Part shown: in pieces, positions 24,588 to 32,607 of the stretch
Layout of the letters: every line of letters starts with the position of its first letter
Position numbering within the stretch: position 1 is the first letter of the stretch
NCBI GenBank assembly: GCA_902806355.1
Contig: CADCWI010000022.1
Span: forward strand, 1-37,845
From: an uncultured Thermomicrobiales bacterium
GTDB taxonomy: Bacteria > Chloroflexota > Chloroflexia > Thermomicrobiales > UBA6265
Direction: 5' to 3'
DNA length: 37,845 nt
The notes under the pieces: model-generated
The model's database searches: none
What the model saw: the letters and a program-made list of their open reading frames with translations, nothing else
Told to the model about the DNA's origin: nothing
Translations under genes and position numbers: made by a program

Positions 24588-25541
24588 CTCAGCCGTCAGG
24601 TCGATCACCTCGTCGACATTCTCCGCCGTGACGAAACCGGGTCCCGTCATCAGGACTGGGTTCGCGATCGTGTTGGCGTTGGAGACGTAGAGATTGAGCA
24701 GGGCGATCGGAAGGTATCCCTGGAGATACTGCTGCTGGTCGATCGCGAACAGCATGGTGCCATCCTGGATTGCCTGGAGCACCTCCGGAGAGAGGTCGAA
24801 CGTGGCGATCTGCACGGTGCCGGTTTGTCCAGCGGCCTCGATCGCCTGCATTGCCGGTACAGCACCGGTGGGGCCCAGCGCCATGATCCCGTTGATCTCG
24901 GCGTTGGCGGAAAGCGCCGCCTGGATCCGCTGGGTGGCTTCGGTTGGGTTGTTGAGGTCGACAACGAGCTGCTCGACGGTTCCACCCGCAGCGGTCATCG
25001 CTTCGGTGTACCCGGCGCAACGCTCTTCCAGGCCGGCGTTGCCCGCTTCGTGGATCAGGCAGATGGAATTGGTTACCCCCGCCTCGGCCAGCCGCTCGCC
25101 GCCACCAACTCCGGCTTCGCGTTCGGTCTGGCCCACGTGCGTGAGAACTCCAAGGGCCTCGGCGACTTCTGATCCGGAGTTGATCGAGATAACAGGGATG
25201 CCCGCGTCGGTCGCGCGCTGGATCGAAGGGCTCAGCGCTTCGGCATCCGGGATCGAGACGACCAGGCCATCCGGTTGGGAGGCGACCGCAGCATCGATCA
25301 GCTGTGACATCGCGACCATGTCATACGTGGACGGTGCCTGGTATTCGACGGTGACGCCGAGATCCTGGGCGGCAGCGTCCGTGCCTCGCTGCACGACGGA
25401 CCAGAACGGATCGGATGCCTGGCCATGAGTGACGACGATGAACCGGGGTTGCGCATCCTGCGCCGACAAGGACGTTACCCCTGCCATGGTCGACCCGAGC
25501 GTCACAAGCAGGAGAAGAGAAAGTCGAATCACACGTGTCAT
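24576..25541 (-). CDS. Periplasmic-type sugar-binding protein of ABC transporter
   Basis: This 321-residue protein begins with a signal peptide ([17 protein letters not shown], probable cleavage near LSA-QD at about 28). It has the two-domain fold of the RbsB/FrcB family: [14 protein letters not shown] at the first strand, [25 protein letters not shown], and the hinge-side [13 protein letters not shown] and [12 protein letters not shown]. There is no lipobox Cys, so it may be free or held by another route. The start at 25541 follows GGGAG. It is the first gene of the transporter unit. Confidence 0.92.
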   Translation of the reverse strand: MTRVIRLSLLLLVTLGSTMAGVTSLSAQDAQPRFIVVTHGQASDPFWSVVQRGTDAAAQDLGVTVEYQAPSTYDMVAMSQLIDAAVASQPDGLVVSIPDAEALSPSIQRATDAGIPVISINSGSEVAEALGVLTHVGQTEREAGVGGGERLAEAGVTNSICLIHEAGNAGLEERCAGYTEAMTAAGGTVEQLVVDLNNPTEATQRIQAALSANAEINGIMALGPTGAVPAMQAIEAAGQTGTVQIATFDLSPEVLQAIQDGTMLFAIDQQQYLQGYLPIALLNLYVSNANTIANPVLMTGPGFVTAENVDEVIDLTAEGTR

Positions 25542-25671
25542 GTCTGCTCCCATCAATTGTTGGCAAGATACCAACGCTGCGGTTCCATGCGAGGTGAACC
25601 GCCTGGCCAGAGTACGGGCAGGTCAATGCCCCCTGAAGTCAATCTCCCTTCCGCAAGATCCCGGAGTTGAT

Positions 25672-25742
25672 ACCCCATTTCGACCGGGCGTCCCGTTGCT
25701 GGCCCGTGGGAATCACAGCCGGGAAGCCCGCCGAAATGGGGT
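25672..25742. repeat. Large inverted repeat upstream of the sugar-binding protein gene
   Basis: ACCCCATTTCG at 25672-25682, continuing to GGGC at 25689, is mirrored by GCCCG...CGAAATGGGGT at 25726-25742. The arms are 17-18 bases with one indel or mismatch, and the loop is 36 bases. It sits 131-201 bases before the transporter start and may be a regulatory site or mobile remnant. Confidence 0.6.
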
Positions 25743-25918
25743 GGTCCCAGGATGCCCCCACGTCGATGTGACGCGGGTGACGCCAACCGGCATCAGCCCG
25801 AAGCCGGTGCTCGGCACAATGATTCCTTTGAATAACCTGGACGCATCATACCGTTTCGATACCGTCATCACCAATGTTCGACAATTTGGAACTACGGGTC
25901 CGACGCCGGTCACGAAGT

Positions 25919-25949
25919 GACCCCTTCGTCCAATTTGGACGAAGGGGTC
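25919..25949 (-). terminator. Perfect 13-bp hairpin downstream of a Gfo/Idh/MocA gene
   Basis: GACCCCTTCGTCC (25919-25931), loop AATTT, and the exact complement (25937-25949). It lies 141 bases beyond the stop of the dehydrogenase gene at 26090. No T-tract is present. Confidence 0.6.
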
Positions 25950-26089
25950 TGAAACCCGAGCGAGTGAATCTCAAGGAACTGCGAAAAGGCTGGCGGGGGT
26001 GACTAACGTACCCTCAGTTCACCGGTGAGAACTATTGCCCTGCCGGAACCTGCCTTTGCGGTCGAAACGATTTTGTCTGTCCCGCGTGC

Positions 26090-27112
26090 CTACGCGGTGG
26101 CGAGGATGGTGGAGTCCTCGACGGTGAGCGGGAGATCGATCCGGCCGCCCTGGCGGGCCGATTCATACGTCGCGAAGATCAGTTCGGTCGTCCGGATGAC
26201 CTTCTTCGACGAGAGCTCCGGTTCCCGGCCCTCCTTGAGGGATGCCACGAGATCGACAACCCCGGCTGCAACCGTTCCCTGCAACGAGCGGTCGCCGTCC
26301 AGCTCGATCGACTGCCATCCGGTCTGGCCTTTGCCCCACACCCGGAGCGGGTCCGTCCGCAACGCCGCCTCGATGATGCCGTCGGTGCCGACGATTCGGG
26401 TCGAGAGCGGCCAGCCCTCGGCGGCGCTCGTCACCAGCAACCCCTGGATTCCGTTCTGGAACTGGATCTGGCTGATCCCCTGCCCTTCGAGCTGGACGCC
26501 GAAGACGGAGGGGCCGCCGGTCGGCTCGATCTGCCCCAGCACCCATTCGGCGGGCGTCTCGTCGTTGTAGAAGAAGAACATGTCGAACCAGTGGGTGCCC
26601 CAATCGAACATGTTGCCGCAGGCACCTTCGAGCCGGACGACGTCACCGATCGCCCCTGAGCGCAGCAGTTCCCGGGCCTGGACGAACTCCGGCGAGAAGC
26701 GGCGCTGATGGTTGAAGGTGAGCTGGACGCCGCGCTCGTCACAGACCTGCGTCATGCGCTTCGCCTCGGCCCAGGTCGGCGCCATTGGCTTCTCGCAATG
26801 GATCGCCCGGACACCGGCCTCCGCTGCCGCGATCACCATCTCGGCGTGGAGATGCGGCCAGGTGCAGATGCTCACGATGTCGAGATTTTCCTTGGCGAGC
26901 ATCTCGTGGTAATCGGTGTAGATGGCGTCACCACCGTGGATAGCCTGGAACGCCTCGGCGTTCTCCTGAACCAGGTCCGAGAGGGCAGCGATCCGGGAAT
27001 ACGGTGAATCGGCATACCCCTTGGCGTGGCAATGGGACATCCCGAAGCCGGTCGCGCCCTCGGATTTCCAGGGGCGACCACAGCCGATGAAGCCCACGCG
27101 AAACTCATCCAT
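26090..27112 (-). CDS. Gfo/Idh/MocA-family oxidoreductase 1
   Basis: This 340-residue NAD(P)-dependent dehydrogenase begins MDEFRVGFIGCGRPW, where the usual GxGxxG region is GCGRPWKSEG with a short insertion. The family motif CEKPMAP follows. The C-terminal domain includes GACGNMFDWGTHWFDM, whose His may be catalytic. Members oxidise sugar, inositol or glycoside hydroxyls. The start at 27112 follows GAAGGGAAA. It lies directly downstream of the first TIM-barrel isomerase-like gene, so the two may act in sequence. Confidence 0.9.
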   Translation of the reverse strand: MDEFRVGFIGCGRPWKSEGATGFGMSHCHAKGYADSPYSRIAALSDLVQENAEAFQAIHGGDAIYTDYHEMLAKENLDIVSICTWPHLHAEMVIAAAEAGVRAIHCEKPMAPTWAEAKRMTQVCDERGVQLTFNHQRRFSPEFVQARELLRSGAIGDVVRLEGACGNMFDWGTHWFDMFFFYNDETPAEWVLGQIEPTGGPSVFGVQLEGQGISQIQFQNGIQGLLVTSAAEGWPLSTRIVGTDGIIEAALRTDPLRVWGKGQTGWQSIELDGDRSLQGTVAAGVVDLVASLKEGREPELSSKKVIRTTELIFATYESARQGGRIDLPLTVEDSTILATA

Positions 27113-27186
27113 GTGTATTTCCCTTCTTGCGCTGCTCGATCTATTCCGGCTCGTCATGACGATCAGTTATGTCATGCTTGTCGTAT

Positions 27187-27207
27187 GGATGGACCTTGTG
27201 TCCATCC
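27187..27207 (+). repeat. YCTTGTG-loop hairpin, copy 2
   Basis: Stem GGATGGA / TCCATCC (7 bp) encloses the loop CCTTGTG. It shares the loop with copies at 18330 and 31056. It could also end transcription from the gene at 27355. Confidence 0.7.
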
Positions 27208-27268
27208 GAAAGTTGGTCGAAGTCATCCCAAGGTTCCCGGAGTACTGTTCGCCCTTGCGGCCGATCAA

Positions 27269-27294
27269 AATGGACCGGATCCGCTCAATGGCTG
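27269..27294 (+). repeat. Dispersed covarying-hairpin repeat, copy F (truncated)
   Basis: It keeps AATGGACCGGATCCGCTC and the left arm CAATGGC, but the right arm is missing. Confidence 0.5.
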
Positions 27295-27354
27295 GCACAA
27301 GTGTTCAGACCGGCCACACGTAGCTCCTACGATGAGTCAACGCTGCGTCGCCTA

Positions 27355-28368
27355 TCATCCAAGACCCAGCGCGTCCCGGCAATAGGTGACGCTGCGTTCG
27401 AAGTGGTCGCGCTGCTGGGCGCGGAAGGCGTCAAGCTGCTCCGGCGGCGGTGCCCAGACGCCCGGCCCGAGGCAAAGCTGGTCGAGTGGTCGTGGTTCGG
27501 GTGTCCCGCGTTGGGCGATGGCGACGAACCGCGCGAAATCCCGCGCTGGCATGTCGGGATACAAGGCCCAGAATTCCGATGCCGGATTGAGGTACGGGAT
27601 CGCCTTCGGGGCAACGCTGGTGATGATCTCCAGGTCGAGTGCGCTGTCCGGCGCGTGCTCCCCGACGATCTCCACGACCCGGCCCAGATCGACGCTACCC
27701 TCTCCCATCGGTGCCCACTGCACCATCGCACCGTCATCCGTCGCCCAGATTCGGGTGTCGCGCAGGTGCGTCGTCACGATGTAGGGGGCGAGGATTTCCG
27801 CCGCAAGCACCGGGTCCTCCGCCGCATAGGCCGGGTTGCCGGTATCGAGGCAGACGCGGACGAAACCGGAGCCGACCGCTTCGATCAGCTCCCGAAGCTC
27901 CCGGGCGAGCAAGTCCACACCGCCGTGATTCTCGACCGCGATCGTGATTCCCAGTTCCTCGGCCAGGGGTGCGGCTGCCCGGAGCGTGCGGATGGCTTCG
28001 GCGATGTGCTGGTCGAACGGAACGTCGCCCATCCTGTCCGCTTGCATGCCGAGGAAGCAGCGCACGATCGGGGAGCCGACGACATCGGCGGCACGCAACA
28101 TCGCCGAGAGCTGCTCCTCGCCGGTACCAAGGGCGGGGTCGAAGGTCGTCGAGTGGCGCTCAAACGAGCGCATCCCGATCTCGATCCTGAGCCCGAGCTC
28201 ACTGGCGCGGGTCCGGACGGATTCGAGGTAGGGCGTCTCCAATGATTGGAGGTTGGCGCGCTCGGAGAAGTGGACGTTCTGGAGGCCCAGCCCGGCCGCG
28301 TACTCCATGAACTGGAAGGCGTCCCATCCCTGCCAGCGGAGGCTGAAGCTGTCGATCCCGAGGAGCAT
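27355..28368 (-). CDS. Xylose-isomerase-like TIM-barrel protein (sugar isomerase/epimerase family) 1
   Basis: This 337-residue AP-endonuclease-2/IolE-type barrel begins MLLGIDSFSLRW. Likely metal ligands are the Glu in AVENHGG, Asp in VCLDTGN, His in VTTHLRD and a late Glu in LDLEI. Relatives include tagatose/psicose epimerases, inosose isomerases and dehydratases, and the lyase subunits of C-glycoside deglycosidases. The start at 28368 has a weak site. It lies between two Gfo/Idh/MocA genes, suggesting a keto-sugar substrate. The specific reaction is unknown. Confidence 0.87.
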   Translation of the reverse strand: MLLGIDSFSLRWQGWDAFQFMEYAAGLGLQNVHFSERANLQSLETPYLESVRTRASELGLRIEIGMRSFERHSTTFDPALGTGEEQLSAMLRAADVVGSPIVRCFLGMQADRMGDVPFDQHIAEAIRTLRAAAPLAEELGITIAVENHGGVDLLARELRELIEAVGSGFVRVCLDTGNPAYAAEDPVLAAEILAPYIVTTHLRDTRIWATDDGAMVQWAPMGEGSVDLGRVVEIVGEHAPDSALDLEIITSVAPKAIPYLNPASEFWALYPDMPARDFARFVAIAQRGTPEPRPLDQLCLGPGVWAPPPEQLDAFRAQQRDHFERSVTYCRDALGLG

Positions 28369-28595
28369 GGCAGCGATCCATTCGCGTCTGACGTAGGGGC
28401 GAACCCCGGTAGATCAATGGCGTTGTCTTTTGTGTGCGTAGGGTGTCCGCCCCGCCGGTAACCAGGCGAGACCCCGCGTATGCGGCAACCGGGCGATCAT
28501 ACGAATCGACCAGGCGACCTTGCCGAAGTTGAGTGTCGCGGTCGATTCTAGATCGCCCCTACAGACCGTGGCGATGTCGAGTGACTGCGAGACGG
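28369..28595. other. Spacer with inverted GTAGGGGC tags
   Basis: GTAGGGGCGA at 28397-28406 is inverted as TCGCCCCTAC at 28552-28561, enclosing about 145 bases with no gene. The arrangement looks like a degraded repeat element. Confidence 0.5.
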
Positions 28596-29780
28596 TCATA
28601 GCCCGTAGCGGACGTCGATCCGGCGGCCACTTGCCGCCGATTCCTCGATTGCTTCGGCAATCACCGCCGCCCGGTAGCCGTCCTCGAATGTGGCGCCATA
28701 CGGAGCGACGTCCCGGTCGTGGACGATCGCTTCAAGAAGGTGGTTGAGCTCGTTGATGTGCGCGTGCTCCCAGCCGATGATGTGGCCATGCGGCCACCAG
28801 ACGCTCGCGAACGGGTGATTCGCCTGGGTGACGAGGACATCCTGGAAGCCAACGACCTCCGGCACGGAGGCGTCGGCCAGATAGACCTGAAGCTCGTTGA
28901 GCCGTTCGAGATCGAAGGCGACGCTGCCTCGCGAGCCGTTGATCTCCCACCGCAACGAGTTACTGCGGCCAGTGGCGACGCGCGATGCCTCGATCGTGCC
29001 GACCGCTCCGTTGTCGAACTCGACCAGGCAGACCGAGGCGTCATCCCACTCCATCGGGATCGGGGTGTTGTCCGGTCCACGGCGCTCGGGCACGAACCGG
29101 GGCGCCAGGGCGCTGATCGTCGCCAGTTCGCCGATCAGGAAACGGGCGATGTCGACGGCGTGGCAGCCGAGAATCGCCTGCGATCCCGCCTTGCGCGCCG
29201 CAGGATCGAGCGCGCGTCGCAGGGGGCGGTCCGGATCGTGGATGCTCTGCTGCAGGTACTGGGTGCGGAAGTGATAGATGTCTCCAAGCAACCCTCGCTC
29301 GATGAGATCCCTCGCCAGGCGAACCGCCGGCACGAACCGGTAGTTGAAGCCGCACATGTGCTTTGTGCCCGCGGTGCGAGCAGCCTCCAGCATCCGGTGG
29401 GCGTCTTCTGCCGTGAGCGCCATCGGCTTTTCGCAGATGACGTGCTTGCCCGTTTCAAGGGCGGCGATCGAGGGCTCGACGTGCATGTGGTGTGCGGAGC
29501 AATTGTCGAAGAGCTGGATGCCGGGATCGGCGACCAATGCCTCCCAGCTTGTGTAATACCCGTCGTACCCGTAGCGGCGGGCGGCTTCGGCGACGCGCTC
29601 TTCGGTCCGGCCACAGATCGCACGGAGGTGCGGCCGAGCCGCCGGGGGCCAGAAGATGTACGGGATCTTCTTGTACGCGTTGCTGTGCGCCTTGGCCATG
29701 AAGTTGTATCCGAGCAGGCCCACGTTGATGTGGGGCTGGTTCTCGGGAGAATCGACCGGGGTGAAGTCAGCGTTGGTCAT
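28596..29780 (-). CDS. Gfo/Idh/MocA-family oxidoreductase 2
   Basis: This 394-residue protein has an N-terminal Rossmann domain (INVGLLGYNFMAKAHSNAY) and the CEKPMAL motif. The C-terminal domain includes QAILGCHAVDIARFLIGE, with the probable catalytic His, and the long WWPHGHIIGWEHAHINEL segment. The family transfers hydride between NAD(P) and sugars, inositols or glycosides. The start at 29780 follows an A-rich region without a clear site. It is clearly divergent from the other two Gfo-type proteins here, so it is not a recent duplicate. Confidence 0.9.
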   Translation of the reverse strand: MTNADFTPVDSPENQPHINVGLLGYNFMAKAHSNAYKKIPYIFWPPAARPHLRAICGRTEERVAEAARRYGYDGYYTSWEALVADPGIQLFDNCSAHHMHVEPSIAALETGKHVICEKPMALTAEDAHRMLEAARTAGTKHMCGFNYRFVPAVRLARDLIERGLLGDIYHFRTQYLQQSIHDPDRPLRRALDPAARKAGSQAILGCHAVDIARFLIGELATISALAPRFVPERRGPDNTPIPMEWDDASVCLVEFDNGAVGTIEASRVATGRSNSLRWEINGSRGSVAFDLERLNELQVYLADASVPEVVGFQDVLVTQANHPFASVWWPHGHIIGWEHAHINELNHLLEAIVHDRDVAPYGATFEDGYRAAVIAEAIEESAASGRRIDVRYGL

Positions 29781-29836
29781 TGGGCGATCGTTTCTTCTTT
29801 ATTGGCACGCGAACCCAGATTCGCGGACCTTGCCTG

Positions 29837-29921
29837 CTGTCATTCAGAGCGCAGCGAAGGATCCCCCGGCGATGGGCCGCATTCGCTCAATGGCTGCGCC
29901 ATTGCCTATGAAGCCGGTCCG
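29837..29921 (+). repeat. Dispersed covarying-hairpin repeat, copy B (full length)
   Basis: It runs from TGTCATTC through AAGGATC and CGATGGGCCGCATTCGCTC to a CAATGGC-TGC-GCCATTG hairpin (29888-29904), then GCCTATGAAGCCGGTCC. It aligns with the minus strand of copy A. Confidence 0.85.
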
Positions 29922-29998
29922 CGTTAGTGGACATCGTGTGAACCCGGGCACCCTCATCAAAAGGCCGGAATCCGACTGCGTCGGATGCGCTTCGCGCG

Positions 29999-30067
29999 GG
30001 GATCCCTCACAGGCGATCCCGCAGGGATCGAGCGGATACGGCCCATCGCTTCGGTTCGGGATGACAG
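29999..30067 (-). repeat. Dispersed covarying-hairpin repeat, copy C (inverted relative to B)
   Basis: On the minus strand it reads TGTCATCCC, GATGGGCCGTATCCGCTC, a CGATCCC-TGC-GGGATCG hairpin (30030-30014) and GCCTGTGAGGGATCC. With copy B it forms an inverted pair about 230 bases long overall. Confidence 0.8.
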
Positions 30068-30095
30068 GCTGTAGATGCGACGTGTTGCAACTGCT

Positions 30096-30917
30096 CTACG
30101 CCTCGTCCCAGGTCCGTTGGATGTACTCTGCCGACCGTGCCAGTGCGTCGACCGAAGCTCCCCCCTTGACCTTGCACTCCAGCGTCATGTAGCCGTCGTA
30201 GCCGATCCGCTTGAGGGCGGCGAATCCTGGCCGGAAGTCGAGATGGCCCGTCCCGGGCTCGAAGCGGTTGCTGTCCGCGAGGTGGATGTAGGCCAGGACA
30301 TTGGCGGCGTCCTCGATCGCTTTGCCCATGTCATCGTCCTCGATGTTCATGTGAAAGAAATCACCCATCATCCGGATGCCGGGGCTGTTGACCGCCCGGC
30401 AGATTTCGGCGGCGTCATTGAGCGACTTGAGCAGGTGTGACTCGTACCGATTGAGCGGCTCGAGGATGATCGGCGTCCCGACCTCTTCCGCGACGGGCGC
30501 GATCTTCAGCAGTTGCTCGATTAAGATCTCCCGTTCGAGATCGACCACGGTTTTGCCGGATCCTTCCGGCGGCGGCTCGATCTCGGGCTGGACGCGGATC
30601 GGCACGAGGATCGACCCGACGACACCGAGCTCGGCCGCCTCGCGCAGACCGTCGCTGATGTCGGCGACCGCCGCGTCCCGGGTGGCTTGATCAGGGCCGA
30701 GGATGCGCCCGCCTTTGCCGTGGATGAGGAGCTTGATGTTCGAACCCGCCAACGCCTGCTTGATTGCGGGCAAGCCGAGCGCGGTCGAGATCCGATTGAG
30801 CTGGATGCCCTGGTACCCCGCGGCTTCGAGATTCGCCAGCCGCTCTTCGAGGGTGTCGCCGGGGACGACCGGCTCACCGTCGAACCATTGTTCGAGGACG
30901 CCGAGTTTGAGTGTCAC
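30096..30917 (-). CDS. Xylose-isomerase-like TIM-barrel protein (sugar isomerase/epimerase family) 2
   Basis: This 273-residue barrel begins at GTG 30917 (VTLKLGVLEQWFDG) after AAGGAGG; an upstream frame to 31040 runs through a repeat and is not credible. Ligand candidates are the Glu in IILEPLNRYE, Asp and His in MMGDFFHMNIED, His in YIHLADSNR and Glu in MTLECK. These fit the AP-endonuclease-2 metal site. The family covers keto-sugar epimerases, hydroxypyruvate isomerase and glycoside lyases. It is flanked by Gfo/Idh/MocA genes 2 and 3. The reaction is unknown. Confidence 0.88.
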   Translation of the reverse strand: MTLKLGVLEQWFDGEPVVPGDTLEERLANLEAAGYQGIQLNRISTALGLPAIKQALAGSNIKLLIHGKGGRILGPDQATRDAAVADISDGLREAAELGVVGSILVPIRVQPEIEPPPEGSGKTVVDLEREILIEQLLKIAPVAEEVGTPIILEPLNRYESHLLKSLNDAAEICRAVNSPGIRMMGDFFHMNIEDDDMGKAIEDAANVLAYIHLADSNRFEPGTGHLDFRPGFAALKRIGYDGYMTLECKVKGGASVDALARSAEYIQRTWDEA

Positions 30918-30976
30918 AGTGGATTCCTCCTTCGTGTTGCCGGGTATCCAGCGCGAAGGTGCCGGTAGGCTGCATC

Positions 30977-31076
30977 TGGCCGGCACAATGGGCCGCATCT
31001 GCTCGATGGCAAAGCCATCGCCTTTTGGACTGGCCACCACATACGTTAGTGGTAGTGGCCGGTCTTGTGCCGGCCA
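30977..31076 (+). repeat. Dispersed repeat, copy D, enclosed by 12-bp inverted ends
   Basis: TGGCCGGCACAA (30977-30988) is exactly inverted at 31065-31076. Inside are ATGGGCCGCATCTGCTC, a CGATGGC-AAA-GCCATCG hairpin (31004-31020), and a YCTTGTG-loop hairpin (31056-31076) that includes the right end. The shape recalls a miniature transposable element of about 100 bases. Confidence 0.75.
31056..31076 (+). repeat. YCTTGTG-loop hairpin, copy 3
   Basis: Stem TGGCCGG / CCGGCCA (7 bp) encloses the loop TCTTGTG. It forms the right end of repeat copy D. Confidence 0.75.
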
Positions 31077-31168
31077 ACGTGTGGACGCGGCTCGCCGCGC
31101 GGACGTTCAGCCAATAAGCGATCGGCACCTGCGAAATGAGTGTTGGCGGCGCGTCAACGGCCGGTCGG

Positions 31169-32305
31169 TCAGTCGTCGATGGTCCAGTCGGCGAGGTCGC
31201 GTGGCAGCGGTGCGGGTTGGTCGCAGGTGCTTGCGAGCTCGACATGCTTTCCCTGCTCCGACGCGTCATGGATGCTGTTGATGATGTCGACCACGTGATA
31301 GGCCATCGCGCCAGAGGCGCGGTGCGGGCGATCATTGCGGATTGCGGTGCAGAAATCGGCGACGCCCACGCCCCGGCTGTTGCCGTTGTAGCCATATCGG
31401 TTCTCGACCGGGACCATCTCGGCATCGGTGGCGGTTCGCATGAAGAGCTGACCGCCGAAGTTGTTCGGGTCGATGCAGCGAAGCGAGCCTTCGGAGCCGT
31501 AGACCTCGATGTGCGGCAGGCCGGTGTCGTAGACATCGTTGGTCATCAGGATCTGGCAAACCGCTCCGTTGGCGAGGTCGAGGACGCCGGCGACGTGCGT
31601 CGGGACATCGACCGTGAACGTCTGGTCCCCTTCGACGCGCTCGTTCCAGGTCTTCCGGGCGGACCCAGTGACACGGCGCACGGGGCCGAGCAGGTGGATC
31701 AAGGCGTTGAAGTAGTACGGCCCCCGGTCGAAGATCGCGCCTCCCCCGTACTGGTAGAAATCCGTGGCGTAGAAGCTTTTGTACCCACCGGTAGCAGCCC
31801 TTGGCGGTGCGGCATTGGGACGGGGTGCGCCACGACGCCAGTGAAGGTTGATGAAGGCGGCGACGGGTTCACCGATGCTCCCCTCGTCGATGATGCTTCG
31901 GGCTGTCTGCCAGGCGCCGCCGAAGAAGGTATCCGGTGCCCCTCCGATCCGCAGCCCCTGGCGCTCCGCTTCGGCGAACATCGCCTGGCCCTCTTCACGG
32001 CGGACGACCAGCGGTTTCTCGGTGTAGACATGCTTGCCGGCCTGGAGAACGCTGAGCCCGACCAGGCCGTGGACCCGGTGCGGTGTGAGGTTGACGACCA
32101 CCTCGATGTCCGGATCGGCGAGCAGGTCCTCGACGCTACTCGCCTTCGGCACACCGTACTCGTCGGCCCGGGCCTGGGCGGCATCGACGCGGACATCGGC
32201 GATCGCCGCAACGTCGAAGGCGTCGAACTTCTTCGAGTTCTCGAGATAGATGCCGCTGATAGTGCCGCTGCCGATGATGCCGACCTGTGTTGGCTGGCTT
32301 GCCAC
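31169..32305 (-). CDS. Gfo/Idh/MocA-family oxidoreductase 3
   Basis: This 378-residue protein begins at GTG 32305 (VASQPTQVGIIGSGTISGIY) after GGGGGAGAGG; an upstream frame to 32455 lacks support. The Rossmann motif is GSGTIS and the family motif TEKPLVV. A later segment, FDRGPYYFNALIHLLG, has Tyr and His candidates in place of the common GxHxxD. The protein probably oxidises or reduces a sugar or glycoside with NAD(P). It is the third such gene in a series alternating with isomerase-like genes, and lies downstream of the Opp-type transporter unit, separated by a strong terminator-like hairpin. Confidence 0.9.
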   Translation of the reverse strand: MASQPTQVGIIGSGTISGIYLENSKKFDAFDVAAIADVRVDAAQARADEYGVPKASSVEDLLADPDIEVVVNLTPHRVHGLVGLSVLQAGKHVYTEKPLVVRREEGQAMFAEAERQGLRIGGAPDTFFGGAWQTARSIIDEGSIGEPVAAFINLHWRRGAPRPNAAPPRAATGGYKSFYATDFYQYGGGAIFDRGPYYFNALIHLLGPVRRVTGSARKTWNERVEGDQTFTVDVPTHVAGVLDLANGAVCQILMTNDVYDTGLPHIEVYGSEGSLRCIDPNNFGGQLFMRTATDAEMVPVENRYGYNGNSRGVGVADFCTAIRNDRPHRASGAMAYHVVDIINSIHDASEQGKHVELASTCDQPAPLPRDLADWTIDD

Positions 32306-32607
32306 GGTGCCCTCTCCCCCTGATGGTGCTCGGACTTCTTGTGTCGTGGCATCGTGCCGCGCCTGGCACGGGTTGGCAAGAGGGGTCGCGTGCTCAATCT
32401 GTCCCGATGGGCGGTATTGCGATGCATCATCATTGCAGCACGAGACGATGGACAAGAGTATGTTCGTATGAAGCCGTCCATGCGGATGCCCAGGCTATCT
32501 CGGCGCACATGCCCCAGGGATCGGCCCCAGCCACCGCACAGGGCCTGATGCAGCGTGTCAATCCGCTGCATCAGGCCCTGATACCACATGAACGATGATG
32601 TCCTTCT
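32306..32607. other. Spacer at the end of the Opp-type transporter unit
   Basis: This 302-base spacer holds a 17-bp hairpin at 32539-32580 and presumably the promoter for the 32305 gene. No gene is seen. Confidence 0.5.
32539..32580 (-). terminator. Perfect 17-bp hairpin ending the Opp-type unit
   Basis: CAGGGCCTGATGCAGCG (32539-32555) is followed by an 8-base loop and its exact complement (32564-32580). It starts 27 bases past the stop of the last transporter gene. It is the longest perfect stem in the window and has no T-tract. Confidence 0.72.

Larger units (their letters stand above)
25542..26089. other. Intergenic region upstream of the sugar transporter
   Basis: This 548-base region contains a large inverted repeat (25672-25742) and a 13-bp hairpin (25919-25949). 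No gene is present. The promoter of the transporter unit should lie here, but I cannot place it. Confidence 0.5.
27113..27354. other. Spacer with two repeat modules
   Basis: In 242 bases lie a YCTTGTG-loop hairpin (27187-27207), a truncated covarying repeat (27269-27294) and a CATGAC/GTCATG inverted repeat at 27155-27176, 43 bases before the dehydrogenase start. The last is a weak operator candidate. Confidence 0.5.
29781..30095. other. Spacer with two facing repeat copies
   Basis: This 315-base spacer is mostly copies B and C of the covarying repeat in opposite orientation. No gene is present. Confidence 0.7.
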
